64,000 nt of DNA, taken from NCBI RefSeq assembly GCF_011516735.1, contig NZ_WOSX01000017.1, positions 1 to 64,000 of the forward strand, written 5' to 3'. Shown in pieces: positions 28,551 to 37,461 of the stretch. The notes under the pieces were generated by a model. It ran no database searches. It saw only the letters and a list, made by a program, of their open reading frames with translations, and was not told the DNA's origin. Source of the stretch: Acetobacter fallax. Lineage in GTDB: Bacteria > Pseudomonadota > Alphaproteobacteria > Acetobacterales > Acetobacteraceae. Both the position numbers and the translations under genes were made by a program. Every line of letters starts with the position of its first letter. Position 1 is the stretch's first letter.

Positions 28551-28680
28551 GCCAGGGTTCTCCCCCTGGAACCTGGTAAACCGTTTTATGATCAGCAAAC
28601 CGGGGTGCTGGGGCCTGTGGTCCCTGCCGGGCTGAGCCCGGATTCTCTCATCCACAGGTCCGTCTTCACAGCCGCCGGTA
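28551..28680 (-). repeat. Mosaic repeat, one end intact
   Basis: Right end CGCCGGTA, then CTCATCCACAGGTC, the hairpin CGGGCTGAGCCCG and the connector CCGTTTTATGATCAGCAAAC. The CAAAGG hairpin has been deleted, and the left end is lost. It lies between thrS and the convergent yjdM gene. Confidence 0.7.
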
Positions 28681-28699
28681 TAATTCGTACGGTGAAAAA

Positions 28700-29062
28700 C
28701 TAAGATTTTTTCACAAACTCTGATTTCAGATTCATTGCACCGATGCCGTTGATTTTGCAGGCGATATTGTGTCCGTCACTGCCATCCACCAGACGGATAT
28801 TTTTCACTTTGGTTCCGCTTTTGACGACCAGAGATGAGCCTTTAACTTTCAGGTCTTTGATGACTGTTACGGTGTCACCATCGCCGAGCGTATTACCGTT
28901 AGCATCCCGGATTACACCATCTCCGCCTGTCCCGGCTGCTTCGCTATTATCTGCTGCTGCTTGTGGATTAAATTCGTGGGCGCACTCGGGGCAAATCCAC
29001 AGACTGCCGTCCTGATACACATGCTCACAGCCGCATTCGGGACACTTCAGTTCATTATTCAT
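28700..29062 (-). CDS. yjdM: YjdM/PhnA-type zinc-ribbon protein
   Basis: A 120-residue protein of the YjdM (formerly PhnA) family. The N-terminal zinc ribbon has [10 protein letters not shown] and CPECAHEF; the C-terminal SH3-like domain holds [28 protein letters not shown] and [26 protein letters not shown], all highly family-typical. Despite its old name it is not a phosphonoacetate hydrolase, and its function is not settled. ATG at 29062 is preferred over 29065 by spacing from GAGG. It is convergent with thrS. Confidence 0.93.
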   Translation of the reverse strand: MNNELKCPECGCEHVYQDGSLWICPECAHEFNPQAAADNSEAAGTGGDGVIRDANGNTLGDGDTVTVIKDLKVKGSSLVVKSGTKVKNIRLVDGSDGHNIACKINGIGAMNLKSEFVKKS

Positions 29063-29219
29063 CATGACCTCATTTTCGACCGGCGGAACCTAAAGCACCA
29101 ATGAACTGATTGGAAAGTCCGGTGGAAAACTTTAAAATCGCCACTATTTTCTCTGCTCCCCTTTCTTTTTCTCCACCATGTCGCATACCTCACAAATCTG
29201 ATGTGAAGAGGAAGATGTC

Positions 29220-29468
29220 ATGAGCAACGACGAAGACGAAGTGATCGTAGGTTACCTGATCCAGCGGGAATACGAAGAAGAGGAATTTGACTTCTGGGAC
29301 CCGGAGAATGAGTGGCAGGATGATCCCAACGAAGCAAAGCTGTACGAGACTGAAGAAGAAGCTGAGCGGGACGCGAAAGCACTGCAGTCCGAAGATGCGT
29401 CCATGGAGATCTCGGTCGCCGTGGTGATCGAGGATGACGAGGAAGATGAGGATGAAGACGAGGAATAA
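29220..29468 (+). CDS. Small, extremely acidic protein
   Basis: An 82-residue protein, more than a third Asp plus Glu, with an all-acidic tail (DDEEDEDEDEE). The central part (VIVGYLIQREYEEEEFDFWDPENEWQ, KLYETEEEAERDAKALQ) looks folded and is not simple sequence. A GAGGAAG ribosome-binding site sits upstream of the ATG. The last codons and the stop lie inside a perfect 30-bp palindrome. I do not recognise the family. An acidic tail of this kind could bind metal or basic proteins, but that is speculation. Confidence 0.7.
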   Translation: MSNDEDEVIVGYLIQREYEEEEFDFWDPENEWQDDPNEAKLYETEEEAERDAKALQSEDASMEISVAVVIEDDEEDEDEDEE

Positions 29469-29489
29469 GACCTGCAGGTCTTATTCCTC
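29460..29489. repeat. Perfect 30-bp palindrome over a stop codon
   Basis: GAGGAATAAGACCTG is followed directly by its exact reverse complement, with no spacer. It covers the final Glu codons and TAA stop of the acidic protein. No T tract follows, so it is not a standard terminator. Confidence 0.85.
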
Positions 29490-29537
29490 CGCACCGCACA
29501 TTCTGGTACGCCGGGATGTGCGGCTCCCGGCTGACAC

Positions 29538-29571
29538 TGACGCCGGATTATTTTATCAGGATCTGGCGTCA
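29538..29571. terminator. Hairpin between convergent genes
   Basis: Eleven-base arms TGACGCCGGAT / ATCTGGCGTCA with one G-U pair and a 12-base AT-rich loop, between the acidic-protein gene and galM. There is no clear T tract. Confidence 0.45.
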
Positions 29572-29608
29572 TGTAGCCGCGGGGACAGGCAGGCTTTGAA
29601 AGCCGTTG

Positions 29609-30784
29609 TTACTGCGTAACTCCGAACTGAAATACGGTTGTGTAGTCAAATATCTCTCCCGGTTGCAGCGTTGTCGTCGGGAAATTCGGATGGTTTGGCG
29701 AGTCAGGGAAGTGTTCGGCTTCAAATGCAATGGCATCCGTCTGCCGATAGCTCCGGCCAGACGGCCCCGCGTAGGTTCCGTCCAGCGAATTGGACGTATA
29801 AACCTGTAGTCCTGGCTGTGACGTAAATACCGTCAGCGTTCGCCCTGTCGCAGGGTCTGTCAGATGAGCTGCCAGTCGTGGTGATTTGCCATATTCGCCG
29901 TTTATCACCCAGTTATGGTCGTAGCCGCGCGCATACATCATCTGCTGATCATTACTGCGCAGGCGTTCTCCGATCACATGCGGGGTCAGAAAGTCGAACG
30001 GCGTGTTTGCCACAGGTGTGATCTCGCCCGTCGGGATGGAGGTGCTGTCCGTTGGGGTATAATGGTCCGCGTTAATTGTCAGAACCTGGCGCTCGATGCT
30101 GCCTGAACCCTCTCCTCCGAGATTGAAATAGCTGTGATTTGTCAGGTTCAGAATTGTCGGCTTATCCGTTGTCGCGTGGTAATGGAGTGTCAGGCGGTCG
30201 GAATCGTCGAGAATGTAGTCGACATGCACCGTCAGCTTGCCGGGGAAGCCTTCCTCGCCGTCAGGGCTGACCAGCGTCAGTTCCGCACCTGAGGCATGTG
30301 AAAGCCCGTCAAGCCGTCGCACTTTCCAGAGTTTTTTGTCGAACCCGAGCAAGCCGCCGTGAAGCGAATTAGGGGGTGCTGTAATCGCGACATGATGCTC
30401 CACACCATTCAGAATATAGGTTCCTCCGGCGATCCGGTTCGCATAGCGGCCAATCAGTGCCCCGAAAAACAGTCCCCCTTTTGCGCTGTCGACCACATAT
30501 CCTTTCAAGTCTGAAAAGCCGAGGACAATATCGGCCCTCGTTCCCTTCTTATCCGGTGTTTCGATGGCGGTAATGATGCCGCCATAAGAGGTGAAACGCA
30601 CGGTAACGCCATGCGTATTACGGAGGGTGAAGATCTGAGCCTTGCCACTGTCCGGCAACATACCGAAAGTCGTGTTTTCAAAACGTGATGCTGCTTTCGA
30701 ATGAGCGACCGGAATGACAGAACTAAAAAACAGGGCGCCAAGAATTCGCAGTGCATGACGTAGAGATGAACGGGAAAAATGCAT
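29609..30784 (-). CDS. galM: Exported aldose 1-epimerase (mutarotase)
   Basis: Interconverts alpha and beta anomers of aldoses. A signal peptide of about 30 residues (LGALFFSSVIPVAHSKA) marks it as periplasmic. Family motifs are FTSYGGIITAIETPDK, GRYANRIAGGTY, NSLHGG, and LTNHSYFNLGG, with the catalytic His in the latter region and the C-terminal catalytic Glu in AIAFEAEHFPDSPN. ATG at 30784 is chosen because AGGGGA lies 10 bases upstream; a GTG at 30803-30805 is in frame but lies before it. It is divergent from the PQQ glucose dehydrogenase gene, which uses beta-glucose in the same compartment. Confidence 0.92.
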   Translation of the reverse strand: MHFSRSSLRHALRILGALFFSSVIPVAHSKAASRFENTTFGMLPDSGKAQIFTLRNTHGVTVRFTSYGGIITAIETPDKKGTRADIVLGFSDLKGYVVDSAKGGLFFGALIGRYANRIAGGTYILNGVEHHVAITAPPNSLHGGLLGFDKKLWKVRRLDGLSHASGAELTLVSPDGEEGFPGKLTVHVDYILDDSDRLTLHYHATTDKPTILNLTNHSYFNLGGEGSGSIERQVLTINADHYTPTDSTSIPTGEITPVANTPFDFLTPHVIGERLRSNDQQMMYARGYDHNWVINGEYGKSPRLAAHLTDPATGRTLTVFTSQPGLQVYTSNSLDGTYAGPSGRSYRQTDAIAFEAEHFPDSPNHPNFPTTTLQPGEIFDYTTVFQFGVTQ

Positions 30785-31247
30785 GAGTCGACGATCCCCT
30801 GACACGGAACAGAACGCATGATGAAAAGAACTGTTCCGTTCAAATGACGAGCTTGTGTCCGATGAAATCGGAACTTTGCCTGGTCATACAGGAGAGAGGC
30901 TCCTCGGGGATGATTGTCACGCGATCCTTACGCGGAGAAGTTTATTCGAAATTCGGCCTGTGTATTTATTGCAGTATTAAGGTCTCGGGACTGTTAAAAT
31001 GCCAGTCCTGTTTCAAAAATCCGGTTATGTGCGTTCGAATACTGCTTCGTTCTGCCCTGGCCTGCTATGCATCCGTTCCGCGCAGATGCGGAGAATAGCA
31101 GTTTCTTGCAGACCGATGCCTGTATCGGAATAATTTGCGGCAGAACAGGAACCTCTTGCCTGCTTCGGTTTTGTAGGAAGCGGAAAAGTTGTCGTTGACA
31201 AACGAAGTGCCCGTCCTCTCTTTTCCTGCGGACTGATAATGTTCTGA
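30785..31247. promoter_or_regulatory. Divergent galM-gcd intergenic region
   Basis: About 460 bases between divergent genes, moderately AT-rich and free of the mosaic repeats found in most other gaps. Both promoters must lie here, but no operator or -35/-10 pair can be assigned with confidence. The short symmetric elements (for example CCGATGAAATCGG near 30860) are candidates only. Confidence 0.4.
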
Positions 31248-33689
31248 ATGGGTTCTTTTCCAATGGCAACAAGAGCTGACAGGCCGGGAATCATCCTGGC
31301 CGCAACAGCCATCGTAACAGGGGTGCTCGGACTGATCCTGGCAGGCGGCGGTGCCTGGCTCGCGTCGCTGGGCGGATCTTTCTACTACGTGCTGTGTGGT
31401 CTCGCATTGCTCGTGACGGCGGGCCTTCTCTGGAAGCGGCGTGTCGAAGCCTGGTGGCTTTATGCCGGACTGGTTTTCGTGACGCTGATCTGGGCGGTCG
31501 CAGAGGCTGGTTTCGATTTCTGGACGCTTGCACCGCGTGGCGATGTTATTCTGCCGCTTGGTCTCTGGCTGCTCCTGCCTTTTGTCACGAAAGATATCGG
31601 GAGCAGGGCCGCCGCCGCTCGTCTGCCTCTGGCAGCCGGTATTGTTGTCGGGCTTGCCGTCTTTGGTTTCGCGCTGACGCAGGATCCGCAGGATCTGGCG
31701 GGCAATCTGCCTCAGGTCAGCGGACCGGTCACGCCTGGAGATGCAACGGAGGTCGCGAATGCTGACTGGGGGGCTTATGGCCGCACTCAGTTTGGTGATC
31801 GTTATTCGCCGCTCAGCCAGATCACGCCTGCGAACGTAAAGAACCTTAAAGTTGCCTGGGTATTTCGTACCCACGATCTCAAAGGGCCGGAGGATCCCGG
31901 TGAACTCACGGATGAAGTCACGCCGATCAAGATCCGGGACACGGTTTATCTGTGTTCACCACATCAGATTCTGTTCGCGCTGGATGCGGCAACCGGTAAA
32001 CAGCGCTGGAAATTTGATCCGAAAATATCCTTTAACCCGACTTTTCAGCACATGACCTGTCGTGGCGTTTCCTATGCGGCGACGCCGGTTGATAGTGTGG
32101 CCGTCGGCAGTTCTGTGGAAGCTGCACCGGATGGCGCGCCGCCGGTAACGGATAATTGTTCTGAGCGGATATTTCTGCCGACCAATGATGGTCGTCTGTT
32201 TGCCATTGACGCCGGAAACGGCGAACGCTGCCGTGCTTTCGGGCAGGATGGTGTTGTCGATCTCACCGAAGGCATGCCGATGCGCGAGCCGGGTTTTTAT
32301 GAGCCAACCTCGCCGCCGGTTGTCACCGGCAAGGTTGTGATCATCTCCGGTGCCGTGACGGATAACTACTCGACGCATGAGCCGTCCGGCGTGACCCGTG
32401 CTTATGATCTGCGTAACGGCCATCTTGTCTGGGCTTTTGATCCGGGCAACCCGAACCCGAACGAAATGCCGTCCGCAACGCATCAGTTTGCTGCGAACTC
32501 GCCCAATTCGTGGATCACATCGTCTTATGACAGCAAGCTGAACCTGATTTATATCCCGACCGGGGTTGCCACGCCGGATATCTGGGGCGGCCACCGCACG
32601 CCGGATCAGGAGCGCTATGCGTCGGGTATTCTCGCTCTGAACGCGGATACGGGTGAGAAAGTCTGGTTCTATCAGACTGTCCATCATGACCTCTGGGACA
32701 TGGATATTCCCGCTCAGCCGAGCCTCGTGGATATCCATCATGCTGACGGTTCCGTGGTGCCTGCTCTTTATGCGCCAGCCAAGACAGGCAATATTTTTGT
32801 GCTTGATCGTCGCACCGGTCAGCTGATCGTGCCGGCACCCGAAACTGCTGTGCCACAGGGCGCGGCGCCAGGGGACCATGTTGCCGCGACACAGCCTTTT
32901 TCGGAGCTGACTTTCCGTCCGAAAAAGAATCTGACGGACGCGGATATGTGGGGCGCAACTATGGTCGACCAGATGATCTGTCGCATCATGTTCAAATCCA
33001 TGCGTTACGACGGCCCGTTCACGCCGCCCTCGTTGCAGGGGACGCTGGTTTTTCCGGGTAATCTGGGCATGTTTGAATGGGGTGGTCTGGCTGTCGATCC
33101 GGTTCGTCAGGTGGCTTTTGCCAACCCGATCGCTATTCCATTTGTCTCGAAGCTGATTCCGCGTGGGCCGGCTAATCCGCCGCAGCCGGGACCGTCCGGT
33201 GGTCCGTCCGGTTCGGAAAGTGGCGTTCAGCCTCAGTATGGTACGCCATACGGCGTTGATCTGCATCCGTTCCTGTCGCCTTTCGGGGTGCCGTGTAAGC
33301 AGCCAGGCTGGGGCTATGTGGCCGGAATTGATCTGAAAACGAATAAGATTACCTGGATGCATCGCAATGGCACGACGCGCGACAGTTCGCCGCTGCCATT
33401 TGGCTTTAAGGTTGGCATTCCGTCGCTGGGTGGCCCGATCACCACTGCCGGTGGTGTGGCTTTTCTGACATCGACTGCTGATTACTATATCCGTGCCTAT
33501 GACGTGACATCTGGCCGGCAGCTCTGGGAGGATCGCCTGCCGGCCGGTGGTCAGTCCACGCCGATGACGTATGAGGAAGGCGGTCGTCAGTATGTTCTGA
33601 CGGTTGATGGTGGTCACGGGTCGTTCGGCACGAAGCTGGGTGATTATGTTGTCGCCTATGCGCTGCCGGATCAGAACGCGGCGCACTGA
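31248..33689 (+). CDS. gcd: Membrane-bound PQQ-dependent glucose dehydrogenase
   Basis: Oxidises glucose to gluconolactone in the periplasm and passes electrons to ubiquinone. The N-terminal 140 residues form five transmembrane helices. The rest is an eight-bladed quinoprotein propeller with ADWGAYGRTQFGDRYSPLSQI, TPIKIRDTVYLCSPHQILFALDAATG, FQHMTCRGVSY, NSPNSWITSSYD, VHHDLWDMDIPAQPSL and YVAGIDLKTNKITW. The protein closely follows the Gluconobacter-type enzyme as I know it, over its whole length (813 residues). ATG at 31248 or 31263 are both possible starts. Divergent galM may speed supply of the beta anomer. A strong terminator follows. Confidence 0.96.
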   Translation: MGSFPMATRADRPGIILAATAIVTGVLGLILAGGGAWLASLGGSFYYVLCGLALLVTAGLLWKRRVEAWWLYAGLVFVTLIWAVAEAGFDFWTLAPRGDVILPLGLWLLLPFVTKDIGSRAAAARLPLAAGIVVGLAVFGFALTQDPQDLAGNLPQVSGPVTPGDATEVANADWGAYGRTQFGDRYSPLSQITPANVKNLKVAWVFRTHDLKGPEDPGELTDEVTPIKIRDTVYLCSPHQILFALDAATGKQRWKFDPKISFNPTFQHMTCRGVSYAATPVDSVAVGSSVEAAPDGAPPVTDNCSERIFLPTNDGRLFAIDAGNGERCRAFGQDGVVDLTEGMPMREPGFYEPTSPPVVTGKVVIISGAVTDNYSTHEPSGVTRAYDLRNGHLVWAFDPGNPNPNEMPSATHQFAANSPNSWITSSYDSKLNLIYIPTGVATPDIWGGHRTPDQERYASGILALNADTGEKVWFYQTVHHDLWDMDIPAQPSLVDIHHADGSVVPALYAPAKTGNIFVLDRRTGQLIVPAPETAVPQGAAPGDHVAATQPFSELTFRPKKNLTDADMWGATMVDQMICRIMFKSMRYDGPFTPPSLQGTLVFPGNLGMFEWGGLAVDPVRQVAFANPIAIPFVSKLIPRGPANPPQPGPSGGPSGSESGVQPQYGTPYGVDLHPFLSPFGVPCKQPGWGYVAGIDLKTNKITWMHRNGTTRDSSPLPFGFKVGIPSLGGPITTAGGVAFLTSTADYYIRAYDVTSGRQLWEDRLPAGGQSTPMTYEEGGRQYVLTVDGGHGSFGTKLGDYVVAYALPDQNAAH

Positions 33690-33733
33690 GTTTTCTGTCT
33701 GACCTGTCCGACACAGGGGCAGATCAGATTCTG

Positions 33734-33777
33734 AAAAAACCCCGGTCCGGATGGAAACATCTGAGCCGGGGTTTTTC
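33734..33777 (+). terminator. Strong rho-independent terminator after gcd
   Basis: CCCCGG...CCGGGG stem extended to about 14 pairs, closed by a GAAA tetraloop, with AAAAAA before and TTTTTCTTT after. It lies 44 bases after the gcd stop and could work in both directions. Confidence 0.93.
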
Positions 33778-33778
33778 T

Positions 33779-34112
33779 TTGGGCGCTGTTTCGTCGTTTG
33801 CTGGCATGGTGATTCGGAGAGCCTTTGTTGTGCCGGACTTTCCGGAGGATGAAGCCTGTCCCTTTGCGGAGATGCGACGGGTTTTTGTTTTGGGTGGGGT
33901 ATTGGCGTATTTCGGGGACGGAGCGAGTGTGGGGCGGATTCCAGAAAGTTATGGACATTTCCGGTGCGAAGATGGAACGGATTTTTCGGGTGGGGACGGG
34001 AATGGCAAGGAGTTTTTGCTGGCGTGGGGATAAAATGAAACGGAGGACGGCCTGACTCCGGGATGTCTGAAAAGCCCGACACATTGATCCTTCGGGAAAA
34101 TGACAGGCTGTT
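33779..34112. other. GT-rich gap with a dispersed 24-base match
   Basis: No convincing gene. An 84-residue frame (33779-34033) contains IPESYGHF, encoded by the bases 33937-33960 that match 14988-15011 on the opposite strand in 22 of 24 positions. Coding status is unclear. It may be a remnant of a repeat or a small gene. Confidence 0.25.
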
Positions 34113-34560
34113 CGGGGGAGCCGGGCTTTGCCCTGGCACCCACCAAAGGTCAGCGACCTTTGGAAAAGCTCTGTTGTCGTTACGTGGTGGTCTGTGATTT
34201 TTTAAAGGGTTGGCAGAATCCGGGCTCTGCCCGGACCCGGAAGGGGTCGCGAACCCCTTCACCCCGATCTGTTGATAAAATAAGCAGGTTTTCAAAGGTC
34301 GCTGACCTTTGGCGGGTTCCGGGGCAAAGCTTCCTGGAAGGAGCCGGCACGTAACGACAACAGAGCTTTTGGAAAGTATTTTATTAAACAGGTTGGGGTG
34401 CAGGGGCCTGCGGTCCCTGCCGGGTTCGGGCAGAGCCCGGGGCGGTCAGTTTTTATGCGGGCTGGCATGAACCGAAGGATCTGGCGTGTGAGGCTGGCCG
34501 GACTCCGCCCTGGAGTCCGGAAAAGACTCTCTTTTGCAAACAGGCTTATTATAAAGGACT
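34113..34560. repeat. Mosaic repeat cluster (at least three units)
   Basis: Units in alternating orientation: CAAAGGTCAGCGACCTTTG hairpin with the CTCTGTTGTCGTTACG connector; a plus-oriented unit with CCGGGCTCTGCCCGG, GAAGGGGTCGCGAACCCCTTC and CAAAGGTCGCTGACCTTTG; a minus unit with GCAGGGGCCTGCGGTCCCTGC and CGGGCAGAGCCCG; then a degenerate unit with GGACTCCGCCCTGGAGTCC. Confidence 0.75.
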
Positions 34561-34589
34561 ATTTTAAAAGCCTTTCAGTTGGTCACCCG

Positions 34590-36830
34590 TCACTGTGGGG
34601 CGGGTGTGGAGACGGTGGCGGTCGGAACCTGACTGAAGCTGTTGTTGCTGCGGTCTACATCGGGGATGACGCGGTCGGGGTCGAGGATGGCGGTGCGGAT
34701 GGGCTGGTCGCCTGCGATCTGCAGGGTGACGTCGTTGCGGAGAAGCCATGTTTCTGTCGGGATGGTGATACGGGCGGAACTGCCGTCCATCCATGTGATC
34801 TGGAGAACGACCGGGAGTGGCAGCCAGCCTTTGCTGGCGACGCGGACGAGGGCGCCTTTGTGAGGGTCGTTGTCGACGTAAGTAACGTTGCTGACGGCGT
34901 AGTCGGGAGCCCAGTTGTTGAAATACCAGCCGCGCCAGAACCATGAGAGGTCTTCGCCGGCTTCGCTGTTCATCAGACGGAAGAAGTCGGATGGGGTGGG
35001 GTGGTGGAAGGCCCAGGTGGCGATGTAACGGCGGAAGGCGCGGTCGAAGCGGTCCGGGCCGAGGATCTGCTCGCGCAGCAGGGTCAGGCCGTAGGCGCCT
35101 TTGAAGTAGGTGATTGGGTGACGGTATTTTTCAGAGACGGTTTCCACGGGAGCCATAAGCACAGGGGCCTCGGGATCTTTCAGGAGTTTGATGATATCGT
35201 CAGCGGGTTTTCCGGTGTCCGGAGCGTATTCGGCATCACGCTTCGGGGCGAATTCGCCGTGGTTGAAGTGGTCTGAGGCATAGGCGTCGATGAAGGTGTT
35301 GAAGCCTTCGTCCATGAAGGCGTGGCGGCGCTCGTTCGAGCCGACGATCATTGGGAACCAGCCATGGCCGAGTTCGTGGGTTGTGATCCAGAACAGCATG
35401 GGATCGCGGTCGTCCATGCCGTCAAAAACGATGCCAGGATATTCCATTCCGGCGCCATGGCCTGCCGCGTTGATCGCATTGGGCCATGGGTAGGGGTACC
35501 ATTTCCCGGAGAAATACTCGATGGCGTGTTTTACGTAGGACGTTGAGCGGTCCCAGCCGTGAGAACCGACGGCCTCGACCGGATAGACGGACATGGCGAG
35601 GCGCGGGGCGGCGGGTTTGTCAGGCGCCGGGGAGAGGGGAGGCAGATTGAGTTTTGCGGCATCCCACAGAAAGGCTGCCGATGCCATGAAGGCGACATCA
35701 CGCGTGTTGTCCATGCGGAAATGCCAGGTCTTTGTGGCGGGGAGTTCCGGGCTGGTGACTTTCTCATCCTTGCTGACGACGGCGGTTGTTTTTGTGTCCT
35801 TTGCCGCTGGTTCGGGAGCGGGAGATGGCGCAGGCCGGGCAGGGGGAGGGGCTGTGGCGGCTTCGACGTCGGCCTGGGTGCGGATCATGACACGCTGGTC
35901 GCTTTTCGCAGCCTGGGCGAGGCGGTCCTGCTGGTCACGGGTCAGGACTTCGGTCGGGTTCAGGAGTGCGCCGGAGCCGGCCACGATGAAATTCGACGGT
36001 ACTGTCACGCTGTAATCGATATCGCCGTAATCGAGATAGAATTCCTGGCCGAGATAGGGCGCGGTGTCCCATCCGCGAATGTCGTCATAGACATTCATGC
36101 GCGGGTAAAACTGGGCGATTTCGTAAATATCACCATTTTTACTGGGTGTAACGGCTGTGCGGCCACCCCATGGGCCGGGGACGACATAGTGCCAGACGAT
36201 GCGCAGTTTCAGCTTGCCGCCTTTTGCGAGGGGATGAGGCAGGACGGTCTGCATGCGGGTGTCGGAAATCACGGGGAGAACAGGCGCGGGATGTCCGTCG
36301 TCATCGACGGAGACGCTTTCGATCACCATGCCGTCCGTGTGGTGAGTGTGACGTTCGGGAGAGGAGAAGTCAGCGCGCGAGCCTTCGCGGTAGATGTTCT
36401 GATCGAGTTGCAGCCAGAGGACGGCGAGGTCGTCCGGGCTGTTGTTTGTGTAGGTGATGATTTCGTTGCCGGAGACGGTTTTGTTCGTCTGGTCGATCGT
36501 GACTTTGATCTCATAATCCGCCCGGTTCTGCCAGGCGGAAGGGCCGCGCAGGCCGCTGCCGGAGCGGTAGCTGTTCACGGGGTCGGGGTAGGCGAGGGGC
36601 GCGAAAATCCGGGCGGCATCGGGCTGTGGCATTGTGATGCCGGGCTCATCGGCGCGGGCCGCGACCGGGATGCTGAGCAGGATGATGGAGCCACACAGCG
36701 CGGTTGCGGCCACAAGCGCGGTGAGCCCTGTGCGGCGCGGGCGGCGCGACACCGCAGGGAGCGAACGGGCACAAGAGGGGACAGGCTGGGGCTTCACGAG
36801 ACTCACTCCGGACCAGGGCAACGCGGCCAT
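34590..36830 (-). CDS. M1-family metallopeptidase (exported)
   Basis: A 746-residue zinc peptidase of the M1 (gluzincin) family. An N-terminal hydrophobic segment (about 35-58) ends ARADEP, indicating export. The zinc site is His485, Glu486, His489 (THELGHGWFP) and Glu508 (FMDEGFNTF), with the exact 18-residue spacing of M1 enzymes. The exopeptidase motif is degenerate, AGMEYPG in place of GAMEN. A Pro/Ala-rich insert (about 325-350) splits the N-terminal beta domain. It is likely to cut peptides in the periplasm. The annotated start is the first in frame and the true start may be a little downstream. Repeats flank it on both sides. Confidence 0.9.
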   Translation of the reverse strand: MAALPWSGVSLVKPQPVPSCARSLPAVSRRPRRTGLTALVAATALCGSIILLSIPVAARADEPGITMPQPDAARIFAPLAYPDPVNSYRSGSGLRGPSAWQNRADYEIKVTIDQTNKTVSGNEIITYTNNSPDDLAVLWLQLDQNIYREGSRADFSSPERHTHHTDGMVIESVSVDDDGHPAPVLPVISDTRMQTVLPHPLAKGGKLKLRIVWHYVVPGPWGGRTAVTPSKNGDIYEIAQFYPRMNVYDDIRGWDTAPYLGQEFYLDYGDIDYSVTVPSNFIVAGSGALLNPTEVLTRDQQDRLAQAAKSDQRVMIRTQADVEAATAPPPARPAPSPAPEPAAKDTKTTAVVSKDEKVTSPELPATKTWHFRMDNTRDVAFMASAAFLWDAAKLNLPPLSPAPDKPAAPRLAMSVYPVEAVGSHGWDRSTSYVKHAIEYFSGKWYPYPWPNAINAAGHGAGMEYPGIVFDGMDDRDPMLFWITTHELGHGWFPMIVGSNERRHAFMDEGFNTFIDAYASDHFNHGEFAPKRDAEYAPDTGKPADDIIKLLKDPEAPVLMAPVETVSEKYRHPITYFKGAYGLTLLREQILGPDRFDRAFRRYIATWAFHHPTPSDFFRLMNSEAGEDLSWFWRGWYFNNWAPDYAVSNVTYVDNDPHKGALVRVASKGWLPLPVVLQITWMDGSSARITIPTETWLLRNDVTLQIAGDQPIRTAILDPDRVIPDVDRSNNSFSQVPTATVSTPAPQ

Positions 36831-36895
36831 GTTTATGGCTTTAAGGTGCTACCGGACTGACGGGTTCCGTCAAGTTGTGCCCTCATATTCTGTCA

Positions 36896-37050
36896 GAGGC
36901 TGTTTCAAAGGTCTCGTTCGCTGAGCGGGAGATTACCCCTGAGGGGTGCGACCGGTGTGTGTCTGAGCGCCGGGGCGGGGTAGTCGTGCGGGCCTGATCC
37001 CCGGATCGCGCCTTGCGGATCGTTGGCAGGGAGACTTCTGAAAGGCGCTG
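36896..37050. mobile_element. Miniature inverted-repeat element, copy 3 (degenerate, TSD TCA)
   Basis: In opposite orientation to copy 1. GAGGCTGTTTCAAAGG, CCCCTGAGGGG and GGATCGTTGGCAG align with copy 1 along the whole length, but the right end is eroded (CTTCTGAAAGGCGCTG). TCA flanks both sides (36893-36895 and 37051-37053). Confidence 0.7.
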
Positions 37051-37074
37051 TCAGCGTTGCGTGTTGATCTGTGA

Positions 37075-37375
37075 TTTTTCAAAGGGTTAGCAGAAGGCGT
37101 GGCTCTGCCCGGACCCGGAAGAGGTCGTCACGCGAAGGCGTGCTGCACACGATGCCCCCTTCACCCCGATCTGTTGATCGATAAGTCGGTTTGTAAAGGC
37201 TCTGTTATCATTCAGTCCGGCATCTTCCCAGGGCTTTGCCCTGGAACCCACCAAAGGTCGCAGACCTTTGGAAACCATTTTGTTATTATATCAATCGGGG
37301 CGTGGGGGCCGTCGTGCGCAGCACGCCTTCGCGTGACGGTCCCTGCCGGGTTCGGGCAGAGCCCGGATTCCGCCA
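37075..37375. repeat. Mosaic repeat cluster (two units, both with the 27-bp insert)
   Basis: A plus-oriented unit carries GTCACGCGAAGGCGTGCTGC and CTTCACCCCGATCTGTTGAT. A minus-oriented unit has the hairpins CAGGGCTTTGCCCTG and CAAAGGTCGCAGACCTTTG, the 27-bp insert at about 37313-37339, and CGGGCAGAGCCCG. Confidence 0.75.
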
Positions 37376-37461
37376 GTTCTTTGAAAGAGTATCTTCTGCC
37401 TCCATCGTCATGCCTGTTTTGTTATGTCGGGCATGGATACTGAAGCTGATGAGGGTCTGTT

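Noticed and set aside
28646-28656. TCATCCACA in mosaic repeats as DnaA boxes
   Set aside because: It differs from TTATCCACA, is part of a repeat module found all over the window (for example 17464), and is not clustered near the skew change.
31956-34295. 779-codon minus-strand frame opposite gcd
   Set aside because: Pure shadow of gcd codon bias, extending into repeat DNA; Arg/His-rich and without similarity.
34398-34946. 182-codon + strand frame beginning in a repeat and running antisense to the M1 peptidase
   Set aside because: Starts inside repeat modules and shadows the peptidase gene.
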